Origin: Bacteroidota bacterium
GTDB taxonomy: Bacteria > Bacteroidota > Bacteroidia > B-17B0 > Aurantibacillaceae
DNA: 37,310 nucleotides
Direction of reading: 5' to 3'
Assembly: GCA_030692515.1 (NCBI GenBank)
Contig: JAUXZS010000066.1
Span: forward strand, 1 to 37,310
This document shows, piece after piece, positions 1-8,821 of the stretch. The notes under the pieces are model-generated. The model did not search any database. It saw nothing but the letters and a program-made list of their open reading frames with translations, and was not told the origin of the DNA. How positions within the stretch are numbered: position 1 is the stretch's first letter; the number at the start of each line of letters is the position of its first letter. The translations under genes and the position numbers were made by a program.

Positions 1-261
1 GGTAATTCCGTATTTTGAATTTACAAATTCACGTTTAAATAAAAACATCCCTACTTTATACTCTTCGCCATAAAGTCCCGAAGAAATAGCACGGTCTCTA
101 GCAGCCTTTTCATCAAAACCAGCCAAGGAATCAGCAGTAAAGATATACGCATGCTTTGGCGGTTGGTTTTCTAATGTTTTGTTTGTTTGAGCATAACTTG
201 CTTGGCAAGCCACAATAAGCGCAATCACAAACAGTTTAATTGATTTTTGCATTTTTTTCAT
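1..261 (-). CDS. Secreted protein of unknown function, 3' end cut by the window
   Basis: An uninterrupted minus-strand frame runs from an ATG at 261 to the window edge, giving 87 codons without a stop. The N-terminus (MKKMQKSIKLFVIALIVACQ, then ASYAQ) is a clear signal peptide; a Cys follows the hydrophobic core but the AYAQ-like end suggests signal peptidase I cleavage. The mature part begins TNKTLENQPPKHAYIFTADS and has no domain I recognise. It diverges from fabG, with about 160 bp of non-coding DNA between. The coding call rests on the signal peptide and the open frame. Confidence 0.65.
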   Translation of the reverse strand, partial: MKKMQKSIKLFVIALIVACQASYAQTNKTLENQPPKHAYIFTADSLAGFDEKAARDRAISSGLYGEEYKVGMFLFKREFVNSKYGIT

Positions 262-376
262 GTTTTGAAAATTAATAATATCGGTTAAAAATAACTTTTT
301 AGGTTATTGTAAAAGGTACACAACTATCGTACCAAACACAAAAAAAATGTTAAAATCAAGGCCTTTTTTTTCATTT

Positions 377-404
377 TTTGATGTTAAATTTAAACTTACC
401 TTTG
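377..404 (+). promoter_or_regulatory. Bacteroidota-type promoter of fabG
   Basis: TACCTTTG at 397-404 matches the Bacteroidota -7 consensus TAnnTTTG, and TTTG at 377-380 is a possible -33 element with a slightly short 16-nt spacer. Predicted transcription starts near 410. This places the upstream in-frame ATG at 378 inside the promoter and supports ATG 423 as the real fabG start. Confidence 0.5.
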
Positions 405-422
405 AACTTTATACTAAATATT

Positions 423-1169
423 ATGCAAATATTACAAAATAAAGTCGCGCTAATTACAGGCGCAACTAGAGGAATAGGACGAGGAATAGCACTTAATTTT
501 GCTAAAAACGGAGCAAACATTGCTTTTACCTATGTTAGTTCTGAAGAGAAAGCAAAAGCTTTTGAGATAGAATTGCAAAGTTTGGGAATTAAAGCCAAAG
601 GTTATAAAAGCGATGCAGCAGATTTTAAAGCAGCAGATGAGCTAGTAAATAATGTAGTTGCAGAATTTGGAACCATTGATATTTTAGTTAACAACGCCGG
701 CATAACACGCGATACTTTATTAATGCGGATGAGTGAGCAGCAATGGGATGAAGTAATGAACGCTAACCTAAAATCTGTTTTTAATTTAACAAAAGCCGTT
801 CAGCGCCCAATGTTAAAAGCAAAAAAAGGTTCTATAATAAACATGAGCTCAGTAGTTGGCGTAAAAGGCAATGCAGGACAAAGTAATTATGCCGCATCCA
901 AAGCTGGAATAATAGGTTTTACAAAATCAATTGCTTTAGAACTTGGCTCAAGAAATATTCGCTCAAACGCAATAGCTCCAGGATTTATTGAAACCGAAAT
1001 GACGGCTGCCTTAGATGAAAAGGTTGTTCAACAATGGAGAGATTCAATTCCATTAAAGCGCGGAGGAACAACAGAAGATGTGGCGAATGTTACTTTATTT
1101 TTAGCAAGCGACATGAGTGCTTATGTTACAGGACAATGCATTAATGTATGTGGTGGTATGCTTACTTAA
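423..1169 (+). CDS. fabG: 3-oxoacyl-ACP reductase FabG (SDR family)
   Basis: NADPH-dependent reduction of 3-oxoacyl-ACP in type II fatty acid synthesis, in the cytoplasm. From ATG 423 the protein is 248 residues, the usual FabG length. Visible motifs are the Rossmann glycine motif TGATRGIG (12-19), NNAG (90-93), Asn115, Ser143 and the YAASK motif with Tyr156 and Lys160, so the SDR tetrad is complete. The C-terminal TGQCINVCGG matches the family end. An in-frame ATG at 378 would add 15 hydrophobic residues but lies within the promoter. The next gene starts 22 bp downstream, so co-transcription is possible. Assignment to fatty acid synthesis rather than another SDR role rests on overall similarity. 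Confidence 0.9.
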   Translation: MQILQNKVALITGATRGIGRGIALNFAKNGANIAFTYVSSEEKAKAFEIELQSLGIKAKGYKSDAADFKAADELVNNVVAEFGTIDILVNNAGITRDTLLMRMSEQQWDEVMNANLKSVFNLTKAVQRPMLKAKKGSIINMSSVVGVKGNAGQSNYAASKAGIIGFTKSIALELGSRNIRSNAIAPGFIETEMTAALDEKVVQQWRDSIPLKRGGTTEDVANVTLFLASDMSAYVTGQCINVCGGMLT

Positions 1170-1191
1170 AGTAAATTAATTATCAAAAAAA

Positions 1192-3258
1192 TTGTTTTCA
1201 AAAATAATAGTAAATAGTCCTTGGTACTTTTTTTTATTAAGTCTTTGTTTTGGCTTGGTAATTTCTCTTCTATTATATTATAAGAATAAAAAAAACAGTG
1301 AAGTTCCAAAAAACATAATTTATTTTTTGTTTACCATACGTTTTTTTACAGTAACTATCATTTCACTATTTTTACTCTCACTATTTTTAAAACAACTAAA
1401 AAACGAAACTCAAAATCCTATTATTATAATTGCAATAGATAACTCTGCTTCGATGGTTATGCAAGGTGATAGTCTTGAAATTAAAACAGAATTTCTTCAA
1501 AAATTATCCTTACTTAAAAAAAATATTTCTGCCAATTTCGAAGTTAAAACTTTTCTTTTTGGAGATAAGGTAACAAGCTCTGTTAACGAACCAAAATTTA
1601 ATGAGAAGGAAACTGATATTTCAAACTTAATTTCTGAGGTAGAAAATAATTTTTCAAATCAAAACATTGGCGCATTAGTTATAGTAACAGATGGCATTTA
1701 TAACAAAGGAACAAATCCAATATACACCGCCGAAAAATTAAATTTCCCAATATATCCTGTTGCATTAGGAGATACAAATGAAATCAAAGATGTAGCCATT
1801 CAAAAAATAAATCACAATCAAATTGCCTACTTAGGAAATAGTTTTCCGGTTGAAGTAATTGTAAGCTCTAAAAATTTTGCAGGAAAAGAAGTTGTTGTAA
1901 GTGTACTTCAAAATCAAACAGAAAAAGCAAAACAAATTGTAAAAATAAATTCCGACAACTTTTTAGCAACCTGTAACTTTACATTCAATGCAAATGCAGT
2001 GGGATTCCTAAAATATAATGTAAAAGTCACAGTTTTAGACGGTGAAAAAAACAGTTTAAATAATCAACAAACATTTGTATTAGATGTTATTGATAATAAG
2101 GAAAAAATACTTTTATTAGCCACCATTCCCCATCCAGATGTCAATGCCATTAAAGAAGCTATTTTAAATAGCACAAATTATGAATTAGAATACGCTTTAA
2201 CTTCAGAATTTAAAAAACCCTTAAAGCCATACAGCTTGGTTATTTTACATGGTGCGCTTACTAACCTAAATTCAATCGCTGCTGAATGTAAAAATAATAC
2301 TATTCCCTTATGGAACATCAACCCAACCTCAGCAGACAATTTACAAGGCATAAAAATAAATTCTGCAATAAACAAGTTTAATGATGCTGAAGCGTATATT
2401 AATAACTCTTTTGGTTTATTTACTATAAGCGACGAACTAAAAAAATTCACAAAAGAACTCCCTGCAATTAAAACCTTTTTTGGAAATTACCTTTTAACAA
2501 ACGGAAGCAATTCTTTAATTCATCAACGTATTGGCATTGTTGAAACTGAAAATCCTATTTTACTTTTTTCAGAAATAAACGGTTTAAAAAACGCACTATT
2601 TATTGGTGATGGTTTATGGAAATGGCGCATGAGAGATTTTGCCGAACATTCTAATCACAATTTATTTAACGAATTAATAAGCAAATCGGTTCAATATTTA
2701 TCTGTAAAAAGTGATAAAAGTTTTTTTAGAATTTCATCGCCAAAAACAATTAACGAAAATGAAAATTTAGAGCTTGGCGCCGAAGTTTATAATAAAAGTT
2801 ATGAGTTAATTACTGAGCCAGATGTAACACTTATTCTCACAAATTCATCTGGAAAAAAATATAATTATACATTTAGTAAAACCTCAAATTCGCACAAATT
2901 AAACATTGGATTATTGCCTTTTGGTGAATATAAATACGAAGCGAAAGTGAAAATTAATGGAGAATTATTTGTGAAGCAGGGTGCTATACTCGTGAAAGAA
3001 ATTGTTTCTGAAAAAATAAATACAGTGGCCAATCATCAATTATTAAATTCAATTGCAAAAAGAACCGGTGGCAAATTATTTGATAAAACTAATTTAGATA
3101 AATTAGAACAAGAAATTTTAAAAAATGAGCAAATAAAACCAATTACGTACTCTCAAAACAATACCACTTTATTAATTGATTTAAAGTGGTTGTTTTGGCT
3201 AATTTTAATTTTCCTCTCTATTGAATGGTATTTTAGAAAGCGATATACATCTATTTAA
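1192..3258 (+). CDS. VWA-domain membrane protein of unknown role
   Basis: A 688-residue protein with two N-terminal membrane helices (about 11-30 and 42-66), a von Willebrand factor A domain from about residue 77, a long extracytoplasmic part, and a C-terminal helix (about 663-682) followed by RKR. The VWA metal-binding (MIDAS) motif is intact as DNSAS (Asp83, Ser85, Ser87), and a later TDG fits the third MIDAS loop. The layout resembles Bat-type or related Bacteroidota VWA membrane proteins, but no catalytic function can be read. The start is TTG at 1192; an in-frame TAA at 1177-1179 rules out a longer protein and no ATG lies before the first helix. It is 22 bp after fabG and 8 bp before the next gene, so probably in one transcript. 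Confidence 0.8.
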   Translation: MFSKIIVNSPWYFFLLSLCFGLVISLLLYYKNKKNSEVPKNIIYFLFTIRFFTVTIISLFLLSLFLKQLKNETQNPIIIIAIDNSASMVMQGDSLEIKTEFLQKLSLLKKNISANFEVKTFLFGDKVTSSVNEPKFNEKETDISNLISEVENNFSNQNIGALVIVTDGIYNKGTNPIYTAEKLNFPIYPVALGDTNEIKDVAIQKINHNQIAYLGNSFPVEVIVSSKNFAGKEVVVSVLQNQTEKAKQIVKINSDNFLATCNFTFNANAVGFLKYNVKVTVLDGEKNSLNNQQTFVLDVIDNKEKILLLATIPHPDVNAIKEAILNSTNYELEYALTSEFKKPLKPYSLVILHGALTNLNSIAAECKNNTIPLWNINPTSADNLQGIKINSAINKFNDAEAYINNSFGLFTISDELKKFTKELPAIKTFFGNYLLTNGSNSLIHQRIGIVETENPILLFSEINGLKNALFIGDGLWKWRMRDFAEHSNHNLFNELISKSVQYLSVKSDKSFFRISSPKTINENENLELGAEVYNKSYELITEPDVTLILTNSSGKKYNYTFSKTSNSHKLNIGLLPFGEYKYEAKVKINGELFVKQGAILVKEIVSEKINTVANHQLLNSIAKRTGGKLFDKTNLDKLEQEILKNEQIKPITYSQNNTTLLIDLKWLFWLILIFLSIEWYFRKRYTSI

Positions 3259-3266
3259 CTTTATAT

Positions 3267-3623
3267 ATGTTAAAAAAACTTTATAGTCTTACAAGCTTTT
3301 TCTTATTTGTTTTATGCTTACAATTTTGCAGCTTAACCCAAATTAAAGAGGAATCACCTAAAATTAATTTTGTTAAAAAAGGGACTAAATTTAAAATCAA
3401 CCTCCCTGAAAAACATTCGGGCGGAGAATTATGGCAGTTAATCGAAAATTATGATAAAAGTCTTATTTATGATTTAGGAGCTGTTTGGCATGGCGAAGAA
3501 AAAGGCATTGACTTTAACCTTAAACCTTTATCAATAGGGCAGACTACGTTATCCTTCATGTTAAGAAAATATAACGACACAATAAATAATAAAACATTTA
3601 TTGTTAATATCGAGGATAAATAA
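3267..3623 (+). CDS. Small secreted protein, possibly chagasin-like (inhibitor family I42)
   Basis: 118 residues with a strong signal sequence ending near LQFCSL; a Cys is present, but the -3 to -1 residues are not a good lipobox. The mature part has the beta-rich rhythm of chagasin-like domains: a GGELWQL segment, a central GxxW-like stretch, a G-Q-T-T-LSFML strand and a final FIVNIED strand. The NPTTGY and RPW inhibitory loops of true chagasins are not evident, so if related it is degenerate. It starts 8 bp after the VWA gene and probably shares its transcript. Known: I42 proteins inhibit cysteine peptidases. Inferred: the family link, on weak pattern evidence only. Confidence 0.6.
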   Translation: MLKKLYSLTSFFLFVLCLQFCSLTQIKEESPKINFVKKGTKFKINLPEKHSGGELWQLIENYDKSLIYDLGAVWHGEEKGIDFNLKPLSIGQTTLSFMLRKYNDTINNKTFIVNIEDK

Positions 3624-3691
3624 TTTTTATAATAGTAACTTAAATGTTAACTTTACCTTGCTAAAAAACACACAACTAAATTTTTAAAAAA

Positions 3692-4786
3692 ATGAGTAAT
3701 CAAAATACAATTCGGTTCAACAACTCTAACCGACTATTTTATACCGAGCTTAAAAAAAGAGTTGATTCTTATTTTAGAGACAATCAAATTAGCAAAAATG
3801 GAAATGCAAACATGTATCTTAAAACAGCATTTATGTTTGCCGCCTATTTTACACCTTACTTACTAATCACCACAAGTGCTTTCGATAGTAAATTAATTTG
3901 GTTCTTTCTGGCTGTAACAATGGGTTTTGCAAAAGCCGGCATTGGTCTTTGCGTTATGCATGATGCCAACCATGGTAGTTATAGCAAAAACACTAAACTT
4001 AACCGTATTTTAGGATACGCTACTCTTAATATACTTGGTGGTCACTCGCTAAACTGGAGGATTCAACATAATGTTATTCACCACACTTACACAAACGTGC
4101 ATGAAATTGATGAAGATATTGCTCCTCCGGGTTTTATGCGTTTTGAACCACATGCAAAACATAAATGGATTCACAAATTACAATTTATCTATGCATGGTT
4201 CTTTTATGGCATGATGACTTTAATGTGGAGTACAACAAAAGATTTTAAACAATTAGTACGTTACAATAAGGCTGGTCATTTAAAAACTGCTAACACAACT
4301 TTTGCAACAGAATTAACATTGGTAATTATTTCTAAATTTATTTACTACGGCTATATGTTGCTACCTTATTTTCTGGTAAAAGAAATGACTTTTTTAAACT
4401 GGCTTTGCGGTTTTTTGGTATTACACTATATTGCGGGAGTTCTTCTTGCCATGATATTTCAACCTGCTCACGTAGTTGCTGAAACGGATTTCCCATTACC
4501 AACTGATGAAGGTAATATTGAAAATCACTGGGCAGTACATCAATTAAACACAACCATGAATTTTGCTACTGGCGATCCAATTTTTTCATGGCTTGTTGGT
4601 GGCTTAAATCATCAGGTAGAACATCATTTATTCCCCACTATTTGTCATGTACATTACCCTAAAATTTCAAAGATTGTAAGAGATACCGCAAAAGAATTTA
4701 ACTTACCTTATTTAGACAAAAAAACTTTCGCTGGAGCTTTATGGTCGCACGAAAAATTACTTTACAAATTAGGCCGAGCGGCTTAA
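3692..4786 (+). CDS. Membrane acyl-lipid fatty acid desaturase
   Basis: A di-iron integral-membrane desaturase of 364 residues that introduces a double bond into acyl chains of lipids. The three histidine boxes are complete: HDANH (90-94), HNVIHH (126-131) and QVEHH (308-312). The Gln-type third box is the form found in front-end (delta-5/delta-6-like) and related acyl-lipid desaturases; there is no fused cytochrome b5 domain. Hydrophobic pairs of helices surround residues 45-88 and 205-250. It stands alone between a 68-bp gap and its own terminator. A weak TAnnTTG-like sequence lies at 3654-3660. Regiospecificity cannot be read from the sequence. Confidence 0.9.
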   Translation: MSNQNTIRFNNSNRLFYTELKKRVDSYFRDNQISKNGNANMYLKTAFMFAAYFTPYLLITTSAFDSKLIWFFLAVTMGFAKAGIGLCVMHDANHGSYSKNTKLNRILGYATLNILGGHSLNWRIQHNVIHHTYTNVHEIDEDIAPPGFMRFEPHAKHKWIHKLQFIYAWFFYGMMTLMWSTTKDFKQLVRYNKAGHLKTANTTFATELTLVIISKFIYYGYMLLPYFLVKEMTFLNWLCGFLVLHYIAGVLLAMIFQPAHVVAETDFPLPTDEGNIENHWAVHQLNTTMNFATGDPIFSWLVGGLNHQVEHHLFPTICHVHYPKISKIVRDTAKEFNLPYLDKKTFAGALWSHEKLLYKLGRAA

Positions 4787-4804
4787 TTCAATACTTTCAA
4801 ATTT

Positions 4805-4838
4805 AAAAAGGCTTTATGTAAAAATAAAGCCTTTTTTT
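4805..4838 (+). terminator. Rho-independent terminator after the desaturase
   Basis: A perfect 12-bp stem (4805-4816 with 4825-4836; core AAGGCTTTA/TAAAGCCTT), an 8-nt loop and a run of T to 4838. It isolates the desaturase from lpdA. Confidence 0.85.
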
Positions 4839-4914
4839 GTTTCCAAATCTTCCTACTTAATTTCCAAAAAAACAGTAACTTCGGGTTTGATTTTAAATCT
4901 TATTAATTATTTGT

Positions 4915-6321
4915 ATGGAAAAATTTGATGTAACCATTATTGGAGCAGGTCCGGGTGGATATGTTGCCGCAATTAGATGCGCGCAGTTAGGAATGAAAAC
5001 AGCTTTAATAGAAAAGTATCCTTCGTTGGGCGGAACCTGCTTAAACGTCGGTTGTATTCCTTCAAAAGCATTATTGGATTCAAGTGAGCATTTTCATAAT
5101 GCAGTTCACACTTTTAAAGAGCATGGAATAGATATTAATGCGCCTAAAGTTAACATCAAACAGATGATAGAACGCAAGCGCAACGTTGTAAAAATGACTG
5201 TTGAGGGAATTAATTTTCTCATGAAAAAAAATAAAATAACTGTTTTTACTGGTCATGGCTCTTTTGTTACAAAAAATCAGATTGAAATTTTAAAAGCCGA
5301 TGGTTCAAAAGAACAAATAGAAACGGATAAAAGTATAATTGCAACCGGTTCAAAACCTTCTTCGCTTCCTGGTATCGAAATTGATAAAAAAAGAGTTATT
5401 ACCTCTACCGAAGCTTTAGAACTTACCGAAGTGCCTAAACATTTAATTGTTATTGGCGGTGGGGTAATTGGTTTAGAATTAGGAAGTGTTTACGGCAGAT
5501 TAGGAAGCAAAGTAACCGTTGTTGAATTTATGGATCGCATTATTCCCGGAATGGACGGAGCATTAAGTAAAGAACTTCAGCGTGTACTTAAGAAGAATCT
5601 AAGTTTTGAATTTTTATTTAAACACAAAGTTACTGGTACAAAAACGAGCGCCAAAGAGGTAACCGTTACTGCGTTAAACAGTAAAGATGAAAAGGTTGAA
5701 ATTAAGGGTGATTATTGTTTAGTTGCTGTTGGAAGAAAGCCATATACAGAGAATTTAGGTCTCGAAAAAATAGGCGTGAAATTAGATAACCGTGGAAGAA
5801 TTGAAACCGACGATCATTTAAAAACAACTATCGATGGCATTTACGCTATTGGTGATGTTGTTAAAGGAGCAATGTTAGCGCATAAAGCTGAAGAAGAAGG
5901 CGTTTTTGTTGCAGAGCAACTTAATGGTCAAAAACCTCACATTAATTATAATTTAATTCCTGGCGTGGTTTATACCTGGCCCGAAGTTGCTGCCGTTGGT
6001 TATACAGAAGAGCAATTAAAAGAGCAAGGCAAGAAATACAAAGTTGGTTCTTTTCCTTTTAAAGCAAGTGGCAGAGCTAGAGCAAGTATGGATACTGATG
6101 GTTTTGTAAAAGTATTAGCCGACGAAGCAACAGATGAAATTTTAGGTGTTCATATGATTGGTCCTCGCACTGCTGATATGATTGCTGAGGCTGTAGTTGC
6201 TATGGAATACAGAGCAAGCGCAGAAGATATTTCACGTATGAGTCATGCACATCCTACATTTACTGAAAGCTTAAAAGAAGCTTGTTTAGATGCTACTGGC
6301 AAGCGCGCTTTACATATTTAA
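4915..6321 (+). CDS. lpdA: Dihydrolipoyl dehydrogenase (E3)
   Basis: FAD flavoprotein that reoxidises dihydrolipoamide in 2-oxo-acid dehydrogenase and glycine cleavage complexes. It is 468 residues, the normal length. It shows the FAD motif GAGPGG (10-15), the redox disulfide Cys42/Cys47 in GGTCLNVGC, the NAD motif GGGVIGLELG, the second FAD motif YAIGDV, and the C-terminal HPTFTE with the catalytic His446-Glu451 pair. No E1 or E2 subunit is next to it, so it probably serves several complexes. A TAACTTCG sequence at 4876-4883 is one base off the -7 consensus. It heads a compact plus-strand run; the bestrophin gene follows after 36 bp. Confidence 0.95.
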   Translation: MEKFDVTIIGAGPGGYVAAIRCAQLGMKTALIEKYPSLGGTCLNVGCIPSKALLDSSEHFHNAVHTFKEHGIDINAPKVNIKQMIERKRNVVKMTVEGINFLMKKNKITVFTGHGSFVTKNQIEILKADGSKEQIETDKSIIATGSKPSSLPGIEIDKKRVITSTEALELTEVPKHLIVIGGGVIGLELGSVYGRLGSKVTVVEFMDRIIPGMDGALSKELQRVLKKNLSFEFLFKHKVTGTKTSAKEVTVTALNSKDEKVEIKGDYCLVAVGRKPYTENLGLEKIGVKLDNRGRIETDDHLKTTIDGIYAIGDVVKGAMLAHKAEEEGVFVAEQLNGQKPHINYNLIPGVVYTWPEVAAVGYTEEQLKEQGKKYKVGSFPFKASGRARASMDTDGFVKVLADEATDEILGVHMIGPRTADMIAEAVVAMEYRASAEDISRMSHAHPTFTESLKEACLDATGKRALHI

Positions 6322-6357
6322 CTCTATTAATCGCTCTGACAGTAAGAATAAATTAAA

Positions 6358-7356
6358 ATGCACGCAGGTAAAAGATTCACTTTAAAACAAGTCGTTTACT
6401 GGACAAGAAGAGATATCTATTTTTTCGTTGAGTATTCTGCAGTTATTACAGCATTGCATTTTTTTCTAGGTATAAAATGGTTAATAATCCCTTGGGTTGC
6501 TATTGGACTTGTTGGTACCGCAGCGGCCTTTTTAATTGGTTTTAAAAATACACAAACCTATGCAAGATTATGGGAGGCAAGGCAGATATGGGGTGCAATA
6601 GTAAATAGCAGTAGAACTTTTGGCATTCTTGTAAGAGATACCACTAACACCGATAAAAATGAAATTCGTGAGCTAATTTACCGGCATATTGCCTGGCTCA
6701 CGGCTTTAAGATTCCAATTACGCGAATCAAGAGTATGGGAAACAACTAAGATTAAAAGTAACATAGAATTCGCAAAGTATTTCACAGTGCCCGAATTTGA
6801 AACAAAAATCGAAGATGAATTAAAAAAATATTTATCAAGTTCCGATCTAGAATACATCCTTACAAAAAAAAATAAAGCTGCACAGATTATTGCAATGCAA
6901 TCTGCCCATTTAAAAGAATTAAAAGTTGAAGGGAAATTATCTGAATTTGATTTTATTGAATTAGAAAAAACGTTAGCTAGTTTTTACGATGGTCAAGGAA
7001 AATCAGAACGCATTAAGAATTTCCCCTACCCAAGACAATTTGCAACCATCAATCAAATGTTTGTTCGACTATTTATTGCAATGCTGCCATTGGGCATCAT
7101 ACAAGAATTTGGTAAGCTAACTTCTGGCCCTGAAGATTTATTTATTTGGGCAACTGTTCCTTGTTCTGTTATTGTAGCTTTTGTTTTTCATTTAATGGAA
7201 AGAATTGGTGAAGCTACCGAAAATCCTTTTGAGGGCGGAGCAAATGATGTTCCTATATCGGCCATATCACGTTCTATTGAAATAGATCTGCGCGACATGC
7301 TGGATGAAAAAGATTTACCTAAACCACTAACACCAATTAACGATATATTACTATAA
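6358..7356 (+). CDS. Bestrophin-family anion channel (first copy)
   Basis: 332 residues with the bestrophin (UPF0187/YneE) pattern: paired N-terminal helices (about 20-62), the YARLWEARQIWGAIVNSSR segment after helix 2, a polar cytoplasmic middle, two more hydrophobic segments (about 237-285), and the acidic ENPFEGGANDVP motif, which corresponds to the conserved region after the last helix. Family members form pentameric chloride or bicarbonate channels; some bacterial ones conduct cations. Its stop codon is one base from the ATG of a beta-carbonic anhydrase, an arrangement that suggests bicarbonate as the physiological ion. That is inference; ion selectivity is not readable here. Confidence 0.88.
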   Translation: MHAGKRFTLKQVVYWTRRDIYFFVEYSAVITALHFFLGIKWLIIPWVAIGLVGTAAAFLIGFKNTQTYARLWEARQIWGAIVNSSRTFGILVRDTTNTDKNEIRELIYRHIAWLTALRFQLRESRVWETTKIKSNIEFAKYFTVPEFETKIEDELKKYLSSSDLEYILTKKNKAAQIIAMQSAHLKELKVEGKLSEFDFIELEKTLASFYDGQGKSERIKNFPYPRQFATINQMFVRLFIAMLPLGIIQEFGKLTSGPEDLFIWATVPCSVIVAFVFHLMERIGEATENPFEGGANDVPISAISRSIEIDLRDMLDEKDLPKPLTPINDILL

Positions 7357-7357
7357 A

Positions 7358-7999
7358 ATGGAAATAGACGATATTTTTAAGAACAATTTAAATTGGGTAG
7401 CTGATAAATTAGTAAATGATAAAGATTATTTTGAGAATTTATCCAAAGGACAAAGCCCTTCAATGTTATACATCGGTTGCTCAGATAGCAGAGTTACTGC
7501 AGAGGAAATGATGGGTGTTAAACCCGGCGAAGTTTTTGTACACCGTAATATTGCTAACCTAGTAAACAATGTTGATTTGAATGTAATGTCAGTAATTAAC
7601 TATGGCGTTCGACATTTAAAAGTAAAACATGTGGTTGTTTGTGGTCATTATAACTGTGGTGGCGTTAAAGCCGCCATGCAAGCTACTGACATGGGAATAC
7701 TTAACCCATGGCTAAGAGGTATAAGGGATGTTTATCGTTTACATAAAAACGAATTAAATAATATCAAAGATGAAGGCGAACGTTATAATCGTTTGATAGA
7801 ATTAAATGTACAGGAACAATGTGTTAACATTATTAAAACAGCCGCGGTTCAAGAAGCTTATTTTGAAAGGGGACTTATTGTTCATGGGTGGATCTTTGAT
7901 ATTAAGACGGGTAAATTGAAAGATTTAAATATTAACTTTGATAAAGTATTAAAGAACATTAGAGACATCTATGATCTTAACCTAGGATTGCAGGATTAA
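7358..7999 (+). CDS. Beta-class carbonic anhydrase
   Basis: Interconverts CO2 and bicarbonate. The 213-residue protein has all zinc and catalytic residues of the beta class: Cys41, Asp43 and Arg45 in CSDSRV, and His97 and Cys100 in HYNCGG. The HRNIAN segment (62-67) is also typical. It is cytoplasmic, with no signal peptide. The gene follows the bestrophin gene with one intervening base, so translational coupling is likely, and precedes purE by 10 bp. A channel passing bicarbonate and an enzyme forming it would work together in carbon supply or pH balance. Confidence 0.95.
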   Translation: MEIDDIFKNNLNWVADKLVNDKDYFENLSKGQSPSMLYIGCSDSRVTAEEMMGVKPGEVFVHRNIANLVNNVDLNVMSVINYGVRHLKVKHVVVCGHYNCGGVKAAMQATDMGILNPWLRGIRDVYRLHKNELNNIKDEGERYNRLIELNVQEQCVNIIKTAAVQEAYFERGLIVHGWIFDIKTGKLKDLNINFDKVLKNIRDIYDLNLGLQD

Positions 8000-8009
8000 T
8001 TAAGAAAAC

Positions 8010-8516
8010 ATGACAAAAGTAGGAATTATAATGGGTAGCAAAAGCGACTTACCAACAATGCAAGCCGCTGCAGATATTTTAAAAGAATTTGAAATAGAGT
8101 TTGAAATAGATATTGTTTCTGCTCATCGCACCCCGGAAAAAATGGTGGATTACGCGAAAACTGCCCATACACGTGGCTTACAAGTAATTATTGCTGGAGC
8201 TGGTGGCGCAGCGCATTTACCTGGAATGGTGGCTTCATTAACCCCTCTTCCTGTTATCGGTGTGCCAGTAAATAGCAGTAATAGTATTGATGGCTGGGAT
8301 AGTTTATTAAGTATTGTTCAAATGCCAAATGGAGTTCCTGTGGCAACTGTTGCTGTTAACGCCTCGCAAAACGCAGGTATTTTAGCTGCGCAAATCTTAG
8401 GGGCTTCGGATAAAAAAATTCTCGAAAAAATAATCACGTTTAAAAATTCTTTAAAAGAAAAAGTAATTGAAGCAAGTGATGCTTTGAAAAGTACGAGTGC
8501 AAAAAAGTATTTATAA
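8010..8516 (+). CDS. purE: N5-carboxyaminoimidazole ribonucleotide mutase PurE
   Basis: Moves the carboxyl group of N5-CAIR to C4, giving CAIR in purine synthesis. The protein has 168 residues, with GSKSDLP (9-15), SAHRTP with catalytic His39, and the [10 protein letters not shown] loop of class I enzymes. PurK, which consumes bicarbonate and ATP to make N5-CAIR, is not in the window. Position right after a bestrophin and a carbonic anhydrase is notable because this pathway step depends on bicarbonate; a functional link is inferred. The next gene starts 11 bp downstream. Confidence 0.95.
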   Translation: MTKVGIIMGSKSDLPTMQAAADILKEFEIEFEIDIVSAHRTPEKMVDYAKTAHTRGLQVIIAGAGGAAHLPGMVASLTPLPVIGVPVNSSNSIDGWDSLLSIVQMPNGVPVATVAVNASQNAGILAAQILGASDKKILEKIITFKNSLKEKVIEASDALKSTSAKKYL

Positions 8517-8527
8517 AGCAAGAAACA

Positions 8528-8821
8528 ATGGCAAAAAAAAATAATCTCGTAAAACTGGGTGATGCCATTAACCAATTATTCAAACAAGAAAAATTGGATG
8601 TAAAAATTTCTCAGTTTACAATTAAAAATAGTTGGAAAGATATTGTTGGAGATGTAATTGCTAAAAACACAACCGAAATTTTTTTTAACGAAAAAATAAT
8701 TTTTGTGGGCTTAAATTCGGCGGCGCTCAAACATGAATTATCTTTTAGAAAAGAAGAAATTATTACCAACATTAATAAATTTTGCGGTTATAAATTAGTC
8801 GAACAAATAGTTATACGTTAA
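8528..8821 (+). CDS. DUF721 / DciA-like protein
   Basis: 97 residues matching the DUF721 pattern: an N-terminal helix (LGDAINQLFKQEKLD), the SWKDIVGDVIAKNT core (the W-x-x-I/V-V-G signature), a beta hairpin (FFNEKIIFVGLNSAALKHEL) and a C-terminal helix. Some DUF721 proteins (DciA) load the replicative helicase in bacteria lacking DnaC/DnaI; whether this short one does is unknown. It lies 11 bp after purE, and its TAA directly abuts the ATG of the M28 peptidase, so it is inside the operon. Confidence 0.8.
   Translation: MAKKNNLVKLGDAINQLFKQEKLDVKISQFTIKNSWKDIVGDVIAKNTTEIFFNEKIIFVGLNSAALKHELSFRKEEIITNINKFCGYKLVEQIVIR

Noticed and set aside
378-422. N-terminal extension of FabG from ATG 378
   Set aside because: The codons overlap the predicted -7 element, and the extra residues are not part of the SDR fold.
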